Positions 9,777 to 19,657 of a DNA stretch of 64,000 nucleotides are shown here, one piece after another. Source of the DNA: Bradyrhizobium sp. CB82 (GTDB lineage: Bacteria; Pseudomonadota; Alphaproteobacteria; Rhizobiales; Xanthobacteraceae); NCBI RefSeq assembly GCF_029714405.1, contig NZ_CP121650.1, forward strand, positions 1,803,001 to 1,867,000. Direction: 5' to 3'. The first letter of the stretch is position 1, and each line of letters starts with the position of its first letter. The position numbers and the translations under genes were made by a program. The notes under the pieces are model-generated. The model was not told where the DNA came from. It saw nothing but the letters and a program-made list of their open reading frames with translations, and searched no databases.

Positions 9777-10028
9777 CTAGCCGCCGGTCATCGGCGGGAA
9801 AAACGCGATTTCGCGGGCGCCGGCGATCACCGCATCCGGCCTGACATGGGCGTGGTCGATCGCGGCGCGGATCACCTTCGGCCTCTCGAACGCATGGGCA
9901 TAGGCTTCGCTCCGGCCGGAGAGCCAGGCGATCAGCTCCTCGACGGTGCGCACGCCGGCCGGCGGCTCGATCGTCTCCTCCGCCTTGCCGATGCGCTCGC
10001 GCACCCAGGCAAAATATTTCACCTTCAT
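9777..10028 (-). CDS. moaD: Molybdopterin synthase sulfur-carrier subunit
   Basis: A ubiquitin-fold sulfur carrier of 83 residues. It ends in the required Gly-Gly (FFPPMTGG), which is adenylylated and thiocarboxylated before docking into MoaE. Its start overlaps the pgsA stop by four bases (10025-10028), so the transcript probably runs pgsA-moaD-moaE-prmB. The gene is intact. Confidence 0.95.
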   Translation of the reverse strand: MKVKYFAWVRERIGKAEETIEPPAGVRTVEELIAWLSGRSEAYAHAFERPKVIRAAIDHAHVRPDAVIAGAREIAFFPPMTGG

Positions 10029-10642
10029 CCCTCATCCTCCTTGATGAGGTGATGGATGCCGGCGCGGAAATAATCGTAGCCCGTATACATGGTCAGCAGC
10101 GCGGAGGCCCACAGCAAGAGCAGGCCGATCTGGGTCACCACCGGCACCACCTGGTCGCCGGCCTCGCCCGCGAGCAGGAAGCCGATCGCGACCAGCTGGA
10201 CCGTCGTCTTCCATTTGGCGAGCTTGGTCACGGGGACGCTGACGCGCAGCGCCGCCAGATATTCGCGCAGGCCCGACACCAGGATCTCGCGGCACAGGAT
10301 CACGATGGCGGCCCACAGCGACCAGCCGTGGATGATGCCGTCGGCGGCCAGCATCAGAAGGCACGAGGCGACCAGGAGCTTATCGGCGATCGGATCGAGC
10401 ATCCGGCCGAAGGCCGACTGCTGGTTCCAGATCCGCGCGTAATAGCCGTCGAGGTAATCCGTCACCCCCGCCGCGATGAAGATGGCAACCGCCACCCAGC
10501 GCAGCCATAGCGGCCCATCCATGATCGACTGGGCGTAGATGCAGCCCACCACCACCGGGATCGCGGCGATCCGGGCATAGGTCAGGATGTTCGGAAGGGA
10601 CATCGAGCTCTTGGCGGCCCCCCGTGTCGTGGCGATGTTCAT
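10025..10642 (-). CDS. pgsA: CDP-diacylglycerol-glycerol-3-phosphate phosphatidyltransferase
   Basis: An integral membrane enzyme that makes phosphatidylglycerophosphate, the committed step to phosphatidylglycerol and cardiolipin. The CDP-alcohol transferase motif D-G-x2-A-R-x8-G-x3-D-x3-D reads DGYYAR...FGRMLDPIADK. There are several hydrophobic segments over 205 residues. I start at ATG 10642 (MNIATTRGAAKSS); an in-frame start at 10714 is possible but adds atypical sequence. uvrC lies just upstream. Confidence 0.92.
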   Translation of the reverse strand: MNIATTRGAAKSSMSLPNILTYARIAAIPVVVGCIYAQSIMDGPLWLRWVAVAIFIAAGVTDYLDGYYARIWNQQSAFGRMLDPIADKLLVASCLLMLAADGIIHGWSLWAAIVILCREILVSGLREYLAALRVSVPVTKLAKWKTTVQLVAIGFLLAGEAGDQVVPVVTQIGLLLLWASALLTMYTGYDYFRAGIHHLIKEDEG

Positions 10643-10736
10643 TCGTTCTACCAATACCGCTGCGGCATCAAGGTCAACCGTCCCGGCCTCATGAGGTGCG
10701 GACACGACGACCATATGACCGCTGGTCCCCTTTAGT

Positions 10737-12797
10737 TCACCCCGGCTGGGGATGGAAATACTCGAATATCTTGCGGGCGCTTTCCGCGCTCACCCCCGGA
10801 ACCTTGCCGAGATCGGTGATCGACGCCCGCTCGATCTCCTTCAAGGTTCCGAAATGATGCAGCAAGGCACGTTTGCGTGACGGGCCGATGCCCGGAATTT
10901 CCTGCAAACCGGCCTCACGGATGTCCTTCTTGCGCAGCTTGCGGTGCGAACCGATGACGAAGCGGTGGGCTTCGTCGCGCAACCTCTGAATGAAATAGAG
11001 TACGGGATCGCGCGGTTCGAGCTTGATCGCCTCGCGGCCGGGCATGAACAGCGTCTCGCGGCCGGCATCGCGGTCCGGCCCCTTGGCCACCGACATCAGC
11101 GACACCTGGGTGAGCCCGAGGCCCTCGAAAATCTCCCTGATAGCGTTGAGCTGGCCGCGGCCGCCGTCGATGATCACGAGGTCGGGCCATTGCGGAAAGT
11201 CGTCGTCCTTGGCTTTCGTTGTCTCTTCGGGCGGACTGAGCAACCGCTTGAAGCGGCGCTGCAAGACTTCCCGCATCATCGCATAGTCGTCGCCGGGCGT
11301 GAGCCCTTCCGACTTGATGTTGAACTTGCGGTACTGGTTCTTCACGAAGCCGTCGGGCCCCGCGACGATCATGGCGCCGACCGCGTTGGTGCCCTGGATA
11401 TGGCTGTTGTCGTAGACCTCGATGCGCTTCGGGGGATGAGGCAGGGCAAGAGTCGTGGCCATCGCTTCGAGCAGCCGGCCCTGTGTCGCGGTGTCCGCGA
11501 GCTTCCGCCCCAGCGCCTCCCGCGCGTTGGTCAGCGCGTGGGTGACGAGCTCCTTCTTCTCGCCGCGCTTGGGCGTGGAGACCTCGATCTTGTGGCGGGC
11601 CTTGATCGACAGTGCGTTGGCGAGCAGCTCGCTCTCCTCGATCTCGTGCGAGAGCAGGATGACCTTCGGCGGCGGCTTGTCGTCGTAGAACTGGGCGAGG
11701 AACGAGCCCAGTACCTCTTCCGGCGTGAACGTCTTTTCCGCGCGCGGAAAATAGGCGCGGTTGCCCCAGTTCTGCCCGGTGCGGAAGAAGAACACCTCGA
11801 CACAGGAGAAACCACCCTCCTGGTGGATCGCGAACACGTCGGCTTCTTCCACGGTGCGCGGATTGATGCCCTGCTGCGACTGGATCGCCGACAGCGCGGC
11901 GAGACGGTCGCGATAAAGCGCGGCGCGCTCGAATTCGAGCTCGCCCGAGGCTTTCTCCATCTCGCCCGCCAGCTCCTGCTTCACGGCGTGGCTCTTGCCG
12001 GAGAGGAAGTCGGTCGCTTCCCGCACCAGCGTCGCATAGCCCGGGAAGTCGATCTCGCGGGTGCATGGGCCGGCGCAGCGGCGGATCTGGTGCAGAAGGC
12101 AGGGCCGGGTGCGGCTTTCGAAAAACGAATCGGTGCAGGAGCGGATCAGGAACGCGCGTTGCAGCGCGGTGATGGTGCGGTTGACGGCGCCGGCGGAGGC
12201 GAACGGGCCGAAATAGCGTCCGGGCCGGGTCTGCGCGCCGCGGTGCTTGAGGATCTGCGGCGCCCAATGGTCGCCGGTGATCAGGATGTAGGGAAACGAC
12301 TTGTCGTCGCGGAGCTGCACGTTGAAGCGTGGCCGGAGCTGCTTGATGAGGTTGGCCTCGAGCAGCAGCGCCTCGGTCTCGGTCGTGGTCGAGACGATCT
12401 CGACCGCGACGGTCGCCGCGATCATGCGCAAAATCCGCGCCGGCTGCGGCGCACCCACGCGCGCGTAGTTGGAGAGGCGCTTTTTGACGTTCTTGGCCTT
12501 GCCGACATACAGCACGTCGTTGTTCGCATTGAGCATGCGATAGACGCCCGCCGAGGTGGGCGCGAGCCGCACCGCGCGCTCGATCGCGTCATGTCCGGTC
12601 GCAAGCGGACCTTCGCCGACCGCGCCGGCCTCTTCCAGGATATCCGGCAGCCGCGCCTCGTCCTCGTCGTCGCTGCCATTCGTCGCAGGATCGACGTCGG
12701 GCGGCGTCAGCTCCTGCGGCGGGGCGTCCGGCGCTGCGCCGCGCCGCGCCTTCCGCGCGCGTGCGGTGTCCGGGGTGTCGGAGGTATCGTGATCCAT
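10737..12797 (-). CDS. uvrC: Excinuclease ABC subunit C
   Basis: The dual-incision nuclease of nucleotide excision repair, acting on the UvrB-DNA complex. The GIY-YIG domain is recognised by [20 protein letters not shown] (residues ~80-99). It is followed by a UVR helix pair ([16 protein letters not shown]), the RNase H-like second nuclease domain ([10 protein letters not shown]) and C-terminal helix-hairpin-helix repeats ([13 protein letters not shown]). The protein has 686 residues including a low-complexity acidic N-terminal extension of ~60 residues, common in rhizobia. Confidence 0.96.
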   Translation of the reverse strand: MDHDTSDTPDTARARKARRGAAPDAPPQELTPPDVDPATNGSDDEDEARLPDILEEAGAVGEGPLATGHDAIERAVRLAPTSAGVYRMLNANNDVLYVGKAKNVKKRLSNYARVGAPQPARILRMIAATVAVEIVSTTTETEALLLEANLIKQLRPRFNVQLRDDKSFPYILITGDHWAPQILKHRGAQTRPGRYFGPFASAGAVNRTITALQRAFLIRSCTDSFFESRTRPCLLHQIRRCAGPCTREIDFPGYATLVREATDFLSGKSHAVKQELAGEMEKASGELEFERAALYRDRLAALSAIQSQQGINPRTVEEADVFAIHQEGGFSCVEVFFFRTGQNWGNRAYFPRAEKTFTPEEVLGSFLAQFYDDKPPPKVILLSHEIEESELLANALSIKARHKIEVSTPKRGEKKELVTHALTNAREALGRKLADTATQGRLLEAMATTLALPHPPKRIEVYDNSHIQGTNAVGAMIVAGPDGFVKNQYRKFNIKSEGLTPGDDYAMMREVLQRRFKRLLSPPEETTKAKDDDFPQWPDLVIIDGGRGQLNAIREIFEGLGLTQVSLMSVAKGPDRDAGRETLFMPGREAIKLEPRDPVLYFIQRLRDEAHRFVIGSHRKLRKKDIREAGLQEIPGIGPSRKRALLHHFGTLKEIERASITDLGKVPGVSAESARKIFEYFHPQPG

Positions 12798-13051
12798 GGT
12801 GCGAATTTAGGCGCTGGGAGTGCCGATTTGAAGTTTCGCCCGGGCCGGCTGCGCGGACTGCGCGCGGTGTTCCCGGTAACGCTTCCTTAAGACTGTTAAG
12901 CGGGCGGTAACCGCGCTTAATAACCCTTTAACTTAAAACTCTCGATAAATCCTACGCGAAAAGTTCTTGGTTCCGTAACCATGCGGTTTTGCCTTGCGCG
13001 GCGGCGCATGCAGATCGTGATGGCCTTGCGGCAGTTGCGTTGGAGTGAGTG

Positions 13052-13675
13052 ATGAAGAGGCTCGTTATGGGCGCTGCGGCTCTGGTTGCCGCGGGCTGGA
13101 GCACTTCGGCAGGGGCCGCCGATCTCAATTACGGACAGCGTGCGCCCTACACCGTCAACCAGCCGCTCAATGCCTATAGCTGGGCCGGTCCCTATCTCGG
13201 CGGCAATCTGGGCTATGAATGGGGCTCGGTGAGCAACAATCCCGCCAAGCCGGCCGGCTTCGTCGGCGGCATCCAGGCCGGCTACAATTTCCAGAACGGC
13301 CCGTGGGTGTTCGGCATAGAGGGCGATATCCAGGCGGCCGGCGCCGACGATACGTTCGCACCATGGAAGTTCTCCAATCCCTGGTTCGGCACCGTGCGCG
13401 GTCGCGCCGGCTACGCCTTCAACAACATCCTGTTCTACGGCACCGCCGGTCTTGCCTTCGGCGAGCTGCGTGCGGAGACTTTTGGCTGGACGGAATCGCA
13501 CACCACGGCGGGCTGGACCGCAGGTGTCGGCGCCGAGTTCGGCATCGCGCAGAACTGGAGCGCCAAGATCGAATATCTCTTCCTCGATCTGTCCTCGAGC
13601 CAGTTCGCGATCACCGGCGTGTCGAATGGTTATAGCGCCAGCGTGGTGCGCGCCGGCGTGAACTATCACTTCTGA
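13052..13675 (+). CDS. Outer-membrane beta-barrel protein (Omp25/Omp31-like)
   Basis: A 207-residue secreted protein with a signal peptide ending near AGAADLNYG (cleavage about residue 23) and a barrel domain. The typical features are WAGPYLGGNLGY, a repeated GGIQAGYNFQ pattern, alternating hydrophobic strands and a C-terminal NYHF whose terminal Phe is the outer-membrane assembly signal. Rhizobia carry many such paralogues with structural roles. The true start is ATG 13052; GTG 13049 directly upstream is an in-frame alternative. The 250-base upstream gap holds no gene. A terminator follows. Confidence 0.88.
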   Translation: MKRLVMGAAALVAAGWSTSAGAADLNYGQRAPYTVNQPLNAYSWAGPYLGGNLGYEWGSVSNNPAKPAGFVGGIQAGYNFQNGPWVFGIEGDIQAAGADDTFAPWKFSNPWFGTVRGRAGYAFNNILFYGTAGLAFGELRAETFGWTESHTTAGWTAGVGAEFGIAQNWSAKIEYLFLDLSSSQFAITGVSNGYSASVVRAGVNYHF

Positions 13676-13706
13676 TAGCCAAGAAGAAAATACCGGACCT
13701 AAACCT

Positions 13707-13732
13707 CCCGGCCTCGCGGCCGGGACTTTTTT
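13707..13732 (+). terminator. Rho-independent terminator
   Basis: CCCGGCC, TCGC loop, GGCCGGG followed by AC and six Ts. It lies 31 bases after the outer-membrane protein stop and 15 bases before the end of the convergent cold-shock gene. Confidence 0.85.
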
Positions 13733-13746
13733 GCGTCAGGCTTCGC

Positions 13747-13962
13747 CTAAGAGAGGATCACCAGGTTGACCGCCTTGGGTCCCTTGCCCTTCTTGTCCGG
13801 CTCGACTTCGAAAGTGATACGCTGTCCTTCGGTGAGGTCCTTCAGTCCCGCCCGCTCCACCGCCGTGATGTGAACGAAGACGTCGCGACCGCCATCGTCC
13901 GGCTTGATGAAGCCGTAACCGCGCTCGCCGTTGAAAAATTTAACCGTGCCCGTCATGGCCAT
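13747..13962 (-). CDS. Cold-shock domain protein
   Basis: A 71-residue single-stranded nucleic-acid-binding OB-fold protein. RNP1 reads GYGFIKPD and RNP2 reads VFVHITAVE; the start is MAMTGTVKFFNGERG. I start at ATG 13962 because GGAGG lies just upstream; ATG 13956 is also possible. Such proteins act as RNA chaperones, not always cold induced; rhizobia have several copies, so no numbered symbol is given. Confidence 0.93.
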   Translation of the reverse strand: MAMTGTVKFFNGERGYGFIKPDDGGRDVFVHITAVERAGLKDLTEGQRITFEVEPDKKGKGPKAVNLVILS

Positions 13963-14212
13963 CGGGACTCCTCCCCCGCATTGCTCCTCCGCCGTGATGC
14001 ACACCCGCACCTCGGCATGACCCGACATACGAGCCCCGGAGCTGGCCACCCTTGGGCGGACGTATCAGTCCGCCTGGATCCTTCTTAGGCCCTCACTCCG
14101 CCGCAACCATTCGCGGAAGCGGAACGTAAAGCCAGTCACGGGGCACAGCATAATACGGTTCTTTGCAGATTGACTACCATTCATGCATACTTTTCCCGAT
14201 AGGCGTACTACT

Positions 14213-15073
14213 TTAGGGCTTCGGTGCCTCCAGGCGGAAACGGGCCGCGCCGCCCTGGCCGAGCGGCTTTTCGAGCTCCGGCAGAATGGTCTTGAGCTCG
14301 CCCTGCAGCGTAAACGGCGGATTGACGATCAAAAGCCCTGTCGTGACGAGTGGTGCGTCGGCACTTTGCGGTGCGACGCTGAATTCGAGCCGCAGGCATT
14401 TCCCCTGGGGTGTGGCTGCGGCTGTGGCCCGCGCCACCGCTTGCGCGAGCGCGTCGGTGGCGCGCCTGGATTTGGCGGGATACCAGATCACGTAGATGCC
14501 GGTCGGCCACTTGGCGAACGTTTCGGAGAAGACCTCTCCGAGCCGCTCGAACTCGTCCTTGGCCTCGAAGGGCGGGTCGATCAGCACCAGACCGCGTCGC
14601 TCCTTCGGCGGCACGAAAGCCGGCAGCGCAACCCAGCCGTCGAGATCGACGACGCGCGCCTGCGTGTCGCGGCGTAGCACATCGATCAGCGCCCTGCGCG
14701 CCTTCGGCTCGAGCTCGCAGGCGACGAGGCGGTCCTGCGGTCGCAACAGGCCGCGCGCGATCAGCGGCGATCCGGGATAGGTCTTCAATTCGCCGCGCGG
14801 ATTGAAGGCGCGGACGATGTCGAGATAGGGCTTTGTGAGCGCGACGACCTCGTTGGACAGGCGTGCCTGCATGACGCGGGCGATGCCGGTCAGCCACTCG
14901 CCACCGCGCCGCGCTTCGTCGCTTTCGAGATCGTAGAGGCCGGCGCCGGCATGAGTGTCGATGACGCGGAACGCGGCCGGCTTCTCCTGGAGATAGGTCA
15001 GGATGCGCGCCAGCACGATGTGCTTGATGACATCGGCGAAGTTGCCGGCGTGAAAGGCGTGGCGGTAGTTCAT
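14213..15073 (-). CDS. rlmJ: 23S rRNA (adenine-2030-N6)-methyltransferase
   Basis: A SAM-dependent methyltransferase acting on free 23S rRNA. The signature N-terminus MNYRHAFHAGNFADVIKH is present, with the SAM site DTHAGAGLYDL and the catalytic N6-adenine motif DPPFE. At 286 residues it is full length. Losing it is usually mild. It is a monocistronic gene between the cold-shock protein and RNase T2. Confidence 0.95.
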   Translation of the reverse strand: MNYRHAFHAGNFADVIKHIVLARILTYLQEKPAAFRVIDTHAGAGLYDLESDEARRGGEWLTGIARVMQARLSNEVVALTKPYLDIVRAFNPRGELKTYPGSPLIARGLLRPQDRLVACELEPKARRALIDVLRRDTQARVVDLDGWVALPAFVPPKERRGLVLIDPPFEAKDEFERLGEVFSETFAKWPTGIYVIWYPAKSRRATDALAQAVARATAAATPQGKCLRLEFSVAPQSADAPLVTTGLLIVNPPFTLQGELKTILPELEKPLGQGGAARFRLEAPKP

Positions 15074-15171
15074 GTCGGACAGTTACGACATCGGGCGATG
15101 AAAGTAACTGGCGTCGTTGCGGGATGGTGTCTCGCGCCGTCCCGGAATCACGAGGATGTAGACCTGCGACT

Positions 15172-15864
15172 TCAGCCGCCGCGGATCGGGGGCATCGTCA
15201 CCTGGTCGCGGCGGCAGGCGCGGCGGTCGAGTTCCTCACAGGAGCGGAATTGCAGGTCCTTGTTCAGGCAGATGCGCACCTCCGACAGACGTGTCCGGTT
15301 GCAGGTCACCGAAACGGCCGAGCTGCTCAGCCCCGGATTGGCCTTGATGAAGGCCTCCTCGACCTCGGCGGGCGCCACGGTCTTGGCCTGCGACAGATCG
15401 AGATATTCGGCCGGAATCTTGATGACAGCGCGCGCTTTCCGGATGGTCTCGAAGTAATTGCGGTCCGACAGGCCCGAGCAGGTGCCGTGCTTGTCCCATT
15501 CGTTGAAGATCAGCCCCGGCGCCGGCATCAGGTCGAGCATGGAGGAGACGATGTTGCGGTTCAGCCGCGGCGCCGGCCGCTGACAGTATTCCGGAAAGCC
15601 GTTCTCATATTGCGGCCACAGCCCGTGCACCACGAAGGCGTAGGGCCGTCCGCCGCACTGGATCTGGGAGCGGCCGCCACGCTCGGCTGCCTCCTCACAG
15701 AACGAGGGCGACCAGGACAGCGACAGCACGTAGAAATCGAATTCGCCGGGCGCATTCTGCCGCCTGTCCTGCGCCATTGCATTGCCTGCGAGCGCAACGA
15801 GGCCGGCCATGAGCATGAGACAGATCAGCAAGCGGGACAGGGAATGCAATCTGAAATGAAACAT
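15172..15864 (-). CDS. Secreted ribonuclease of the T2 family
   Basis: An endoribonuclease using two histidines. The two conserved active-site segments are visible: CAS I as FVVHGLWPQ and CAS II as EWDKHGTCSG. A signal peptide (LLICLMLMAGLVALAGNAMA) predicts export to the periplasm. Many cysteines suggest disulfides. The start ATG 15864 gives MFHFRLHSLSRLL; a start five codons upstream is possible. About 230 residues, normal for the family. Confidence 0.92.
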   Translation of the reverse strand: MFHFRLHSLSRLLICLMLMAGLVALAGNAMAQDRRQNAPGEFDFYVLSLSWSPSFCEEAAERGGRSQIQCGGRPYAFVVHGLWPQYENGFPEYCQRPAPRLNRNIVSSMLDLMPAPGLIFNEWDKHGTCSGLSDRNYFETIRKARAVIKIPAEYLDLSQAKTVAPAEVEEAFIKANPGLSSSAVSVTCNRTRLSEVRICLNKDLQFRSCEELDRRACRRDQVTMPPIRGG

Positions 15865-15969
15865 GGCGACGCCCCTCAACTAGACTGTGCAAGAGAGCCT
15901 AGCAGGCGACGAGAACATTTCAAGAACAAAATGAAGCGCCGCCGGCTTTGGCGCGACAAATCGCACGAA

Positions 15970-16437
15970 TCAGGGTTTTGCCGACCGGCAGGCCGGGTTG
16001 TAGGCCCAGTTGCGGTCGAGGCCGACCACGCACCATTCGACGCCCTGGCCGAAGCCGGCAAAGCCGCCGTCCTCGATGATCGAGAAATGCACCGGGCGCA
16101 CCTTGCCGTCGTTGAGCATGGCTGAGCCCGTGCAGTAGCGGCGCGGAATGTTGTCGGACTGCCAGGGCCGGAAGGCGGTTTCGTGGATGCCGGCGAAGCC
16201 CGTGATCTTCAACGAGGAATTCCAGAACGAGCTTTCTTTCTCCCAGAACTGGGTGGCGATCGTCGGCAGTGCCTTGTCGCAATCGGCGACGCGGCCGTCA
16301 TAGCGCGGCCCATCCAGCCAGAAGTTCAGCTCCAGCGGATTGGCGGCCTTGGCCTCGGTCAGCGACAGCGCCCCCAGAACGAGGCCGAATACCGCGGCAA
16401 AGCGGAGCGATTTCAGGGCGGTGGCGAGGTCGCGCAT
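15970..16437 (-). CDS. Predicted exported protein of unknown function
   Basis: A 155-residue protein with a signal peptide (FAAVFGLVLGALSLTEAKAA, mature start near ANPLELNF). The mature part is rich in Trp and Cys (WLDGPRYDGRVADC, CTGSAML, EWCVVGLDRNWAYNPAC), compatible with two disulfides. I do not recognise a named domain. Start chosen at ATG 16437 (MRDLATALKS), which gives the best signal peptide; the frame extends 11 codons further upstream. It runs in the same direction as the RNase T2 gene. Confidence 0.75.
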   Translation of the reverse strand: MRDLATALKSLRFAAVFGLVLGALSLTEAKAANPLELNFWLDGPRYDGRVADCDKALPTIATQFWEKESSFWNSSLKITGFAGIHETAFRPWQSDNIPRRYCTGSAMLNDGKVRPVHFSIIEDGGFAGFGQGVEWCVVGLDRNWAYNPACRSAKP

Positions 16438-16617
16438 GGGCAATCCAGGAGACATGGCTGCAAGCATCAACCGTGCCGCGAAGGTGGGGAGAGGTCAAGT
16501 GCAGGGCGGCAACACTCGTCGGCGAGTTGCACGCAACGTCGCACCTGGCAGGCCTTCCGTTCTTTTCAGCACGTCCGCGGCAACGTAAACTGGCGCCAGC
16601 CAAATGGAGTGACGGGA

Positions 16618-16923
16618 ATGCGAATCATTGCGGCCGCGAGCCTTCTTGCCAGCCTGGTTGTCTCGGGACTGTTGGCGGGCGTGCCGGCGCGCGCCGACAT
16701 CCTTCCGGTGCCGCCCTTCAAGGGCAACGACACCGGCGGCATCATTGCCTATTCGATGGCGACGCAGGTCGATGCGCGGCAGACCGCGGTCGACCACTGC
16801 GCCCGTTACGGCAAGGTGGTGAAATTCCTCGCTGTGCAGCCCTATGACGGCGGCTACATCTCCTTCGCCTGCCGCTGGGTGCCGTATGGCGCGGCCGAGC
16901 AGCCGCTGCGCACGCTGTACTGA
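16618..16923 (+). CDS. Small exported protein of unknown function
   Basis: A 101-residue protein starting at ATG 16618 (MRIIAAASLLASL) with a signal peptide cleaved near ARADILPVPP. The mature part of ~75 residues contains two cysteines (VDHCARYGKV, SFACRWVPYG) that could pair. Only the signal peptide is informative. It is followed after 36 bases by another exported protein in the same direction. Confidence 0.75.
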   Translation: MRIIAAASLLASLVVSGLLAGVPARADILPVPPFKGNDTGGIIAYSMATQVDARQTAVDHCARYGKVVKFLAVQPYDGGYISFACRWVPYGAAEQPLRTLY

Positions 16924-16959
16924 TCCTCTAGACCGCAAGCGATGACCGGGAGTTGGCGC

Positions 16960-17496
16960 ATGACGCAACGGCCTGTTGTTTTCTGCGCGAGCCTGCTCGC
17001 GCTCGCGATGTCGGCGACGACGGCTGCGCATGCGGTGGATCTGCCGGTGCGCAAGGCCGGCCTCTGGGAGATGAAGATGCTCCGGACCGGCGGGCCGATG
17101 CCGGAAATGACCATGCAGCACTGCACCGACGAGACCGTCGACAAGGAGATGAACAACAACGTCTCCCCGATGGCCAAGCAGATCTGCACCAAGCAGGACA
17201 TCCAGAAGACCGCGACCGGCTATGTCAGCGATTCCGTCTGCAACGTCGCGGGCACCACTACGACCTCGCATGCCGAGATCACCGGTGACTTCAACACTGC
17301 CTATACGGTGAAGAGCACCGCGCACATCCAGGGTGGCGTTGCCGGAGCTGCGGGGCGCGACTCGGCCACGACGATCGAGGCCAAGTGGTTGGGGTCGTGC
17401 AAGGCGGACCAGAAGCCCGGCGACATCGTGATGCCCGGCGGCTTCAAGATGAACGTCAAGGACGCCGCGAAGCTGAAGGACCTGCTGCCGAAGTAG
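16960..17496 (+). CDS. DUF3617-family exported protein
   Basis: A 178-residue secreted protein with a signal peptide (FCASLLALAMSATTAAHA). The mature N-terminus VRKAGLWEMKM and pairs of cysteines (QHCTDETVDK, ICTKQD, VCNVAG) fit the DUF3617 family of periplasmic proteins of unknown function. The start is ATG 16960, with GGGAG upstream; ATG 16942 is an alternative. Probably co-transcribed with the preceding small exported protein. Confidence 0.82.
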   Translation: MTQRPVVFCASLLALAMSATTAAHAVDLPVRKAGLWEMKMLRTGGPMPEMTMQHCTDETVDKEMNNNVSPMAKQICTKQDIQKTATGYVSDSVCNVAGTTTTSHAEITGDFNTAYTVKSTAHIQGGVAGAAGRDSATTIEAKWLGSCKADQKPGDIVMPGGFKMNVKDAAKLKDLLPK

Positions 17497-17518
17497 GCCC
17501 CATCCGGGCTACGAATGC

Positions 17519-18907
17519 TTACACCGGTATCCGCACCGTTGCGCGCAGGCCGCGCATCGGGCTGTCGCCGAGCGTGATGTCGCCGCCATGCGAGCGGGCG
17601 ATGTCGCGGGCGATCGCAAGGCCGAGGCCGGTGCCGCCTTCGTCCTGGTTGCGGGCGTTGTCCAGCCGCAAAAACGGCTTGAACACTTCTTCGCGCAAAT
17701 GCGCAGGGATGCCCGGTCCGTCGTCGTCGATGGTGACGGTCAGGTAGCGGTGATCGCGAGCACCGGCGATGGCGATCGTCTTGCCGTAGCGCGCCGCATT
17801 GGTGACGAGGTTGGCCAGGCAGCGCTTGAACGAGGCCGGCTTCACCGTCACCACGGGCAGGCCGTGGAACGCGACGGTCGCGGTATGACCGTGACGTTCG
17901 GCGTCACTGCGCAGCTCTTCCAGCGCCTGCGCCATGTCGGTCGGCTGCGACTGCTCGCCGGAATCGCCGCGCGCGAAGGCGAGGTAGTCCTCGAGCATCA
18001 TCGACATCTCGTCGACGTCCTTGCGCATGCCCTCGAGCTCGGGATTGTCGCCGATCAGCGCCAGCTCCAGCTTGAAGCGGGTCAGGATGGTGCGCAGATC
18101 GTGGCTGACGCCGGCCAGCATCGCGGTGCGCTGCTCGATCGAGCGTTCGACCCGCGATTTCATTTCCAGAAACGCCATCGCTGCGCGGCGGACTTCGCGT
18201 GCGCCGCGCGGGCGGAAGTTGGGCGCATCGCGGCCCTTGCCAAAGCTTTCCGCGGCGTCCGCGAGCTTCAGGATCGGCTTGATCTGGTTGCGCAGGAACA
18301 AGACTGCGACGATCAGCAGGATCGAGGAGGTGCCGACCATCCAGAACAGGAAGATCTCCGAATTCGAGGCGTAAGCCGCGCTGCGCTGCGCGAACACGCG
18401 CATGATGGCGTCGTCGAGCTGGATGCGGATCTCGACCACGTTGGAGCGGCCGACGGTGTCGATCCAGAACGGGCGTCCGATCTGGCGGCCAAGCTGCACC
18501 GAGAGCGTCTGGTCGAGCAGCGAGAAGAACGGCTTTGGTCCTGGCTGCGGCATGTCGCCGGCGGGCAGGAAATCGACCACCAGGCCAAGGCGCTGCTGGG
18601 CGATGCGCCGGATCTGGTCGCGGTCCTTGTCCTGCGGATAGCCCTTATAGACGTCGATCAGCGCGGCGATGTCCTGCACCACCGCGGCCGACAATCTTCG
18701 CGTCACCGTGTTCCAGTGCCGCTCCATGAACACGAAGGCGACGACCGATTGCAGCACCACCATCGGCACGATCATGATCAGCAGCGCGCGGGCATAGAGG
18801 CCGGTCGGCATCCAGCTCTTGAACGCATTGCCCATCCAGCCATTGGCGGCGGACACGCGGTCGGCGGCGCTTCTGAGCAGCGTCAGGCCGGTGTCGATCG
18901 TACTCAT
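17519..18907 (-). CDS. Membrane sensor histidine kinase (EnvZ-type)
   Basis: A 462-residue inner-membrane kinase: transmembrane segment ~35-55, periplasmic domain ~56-185, second transmembrane segment ~190-210, HAMP linker, HisKA with phospho-acceptor in VSHDLRT, then an ATPase domain with N box NLVTNAARYG, G1 DDDGPGIP and G2 GTGLGLAIA. It lies 21 bases after petR and is the natural partner of that regulator. The stimulus is unknown. It is intact. Confidence 0.93.
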   Translation of the reverse strand: MSTIDTGLTLLRSAADRVSAANGWMGNAFKSWMPTGLYARALLIMIVPMVVLQSVVAFVFMERHWNTVTRRLSAAVVQDIAALIDVYKGYPQDKDRDQIRRIAQQRLGLVVDFLPAGDMPQPGPKPFFSLLDQTLSVQLGRQIGRPFWIDTVGRSNVVEIRIQLDDAIMRVFAQRSAAYASNSEIFLFWMVGTSSILLIVAVLFLRNQIKPILKLADAAESFGKGRDAPNFRPRGAREVRRAAMAFLEMKSRVERSIEQRTAMLAGVSHDLRTILTRFKLELALIGDNPELEGMRKDVDEMSMMLEDYLAFARGDSGEQSQPTDMAQALEELRSDAERHGHTATVAFHGLPVVTVKPASFKRCLANLVTNAARYGKTIAIAGARDHRYLTVTIDDDGPGIPAHLREEVFKPFLRLDNARNQDEGGTGLGLAIARDIARSHGGDITLGDSPMRGLRATVRIPV

Positions 18908-18928
18908 CGCGTCCGCTTCATCCGGTCT

Positions 18929-19657
18929 CTATGGCGAGGCCACCAGCCGGTAGCCGATGCCGCGCACCGCCTGCAGGAACAGGGGATTGGCGGGATCGCG
19001 CTCGATCTTGCGGCGCAGGCGGTTGATCTGCACGTCGACGGCACGCTCGTTGACGCTGCCATTGCCGGTCAGCGCGGCGCGCGGCACCGTCTCGCCCTGG
19101 CTGTCTGCGAGAATACGCAGCATCTCGCGCTCGCGGTCGGTCAAGTGGATGACCTCCTCGCCCTGGCGCAATTCGCCGCGATCGAGATGGTAGACGTAGG
19201 GGCCGAACGCGATCTTCTCGATCGTGGTGACCTGCGGCGGAGCGGTGCGCTTGAGGATGTTGTTGATGCGCAGCGCAAGCTCGCGCGGCTCGAACGGCTT
19301 TGCCACATAGTCGTCGGCGCCGATCTGCAGGCCCTCGATACGGGCTTCCGCCTCGTGGCGCGCCGTCAGCATCACGATCGGCACCGAGGAAGATGTCCGG
19401 ATGAAGCGGGCGAGGTCGAAGCCGGTCTCGCCGGGCATCATGACGTCGAGGATCAACAGATCGAAATGCAGGCCCATGAGCTTGGCGCGGGCATCGCTGG
19501 CGCTGGCTGCGGTCGAGACGCGATAGCCTTCGGCGGCGAGAAAGCGCGACAAGAGATCGCGGATGCGGCGATCGTCGTCGACGAGGAGGATATGCGGGGC
19601 GTCGTCGGCGGGCTCCACCGGCGGACGGGCGAGCGTGGCAGCGAGTGGCACGGTCAC
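18929..19657 (-). CDS. petR: OmpR/PhoB-type response regulator, PetR-like
   Basis: A 242-residue DNA-binding regulator. The receiver domain shows the acidic pair in LLVDDD, phospho-acceptor in LLILDVMMPGE and the conserved Lys in VAKPFEP; the winged-helix domain shows VDVQINRLRRKIE. It starts at GTG 19657, overlapping the petP stop by four bases. In Rhodobacter the petP-petR pair lies beside the cytochrome bc1 genes and is needed for their expression; here the neighbours are a kinase and aminotransferases, so the target set is uncertain. Confidence 0.88.
   Translation of the reverse strand: MTVPLAATLARPPVEPADDAPHILLVDDDRRIRDLLSRFLAAEGYRVSTAASASDARAKLMGLHFDLLILDVMMPGETGFDLARFIRTSSSVPIVMLTARHEAEARIEGLQIGADDYVAKPFEPRELALRINNILKRTAPPQVTTIEKIAFGPYVYHLDRGELRQGEEVIHLTDREREMLRILADSQGETVPRAALTGNGSVNERAVDVQINRLRRKIERDPANPLFLQAVRGIGYRLVASP

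Noticed and set aside
10944..12890. A 648-codon plus-strand open frame
   Set aside because: Antisense to uvrC; no recognisable protein features.
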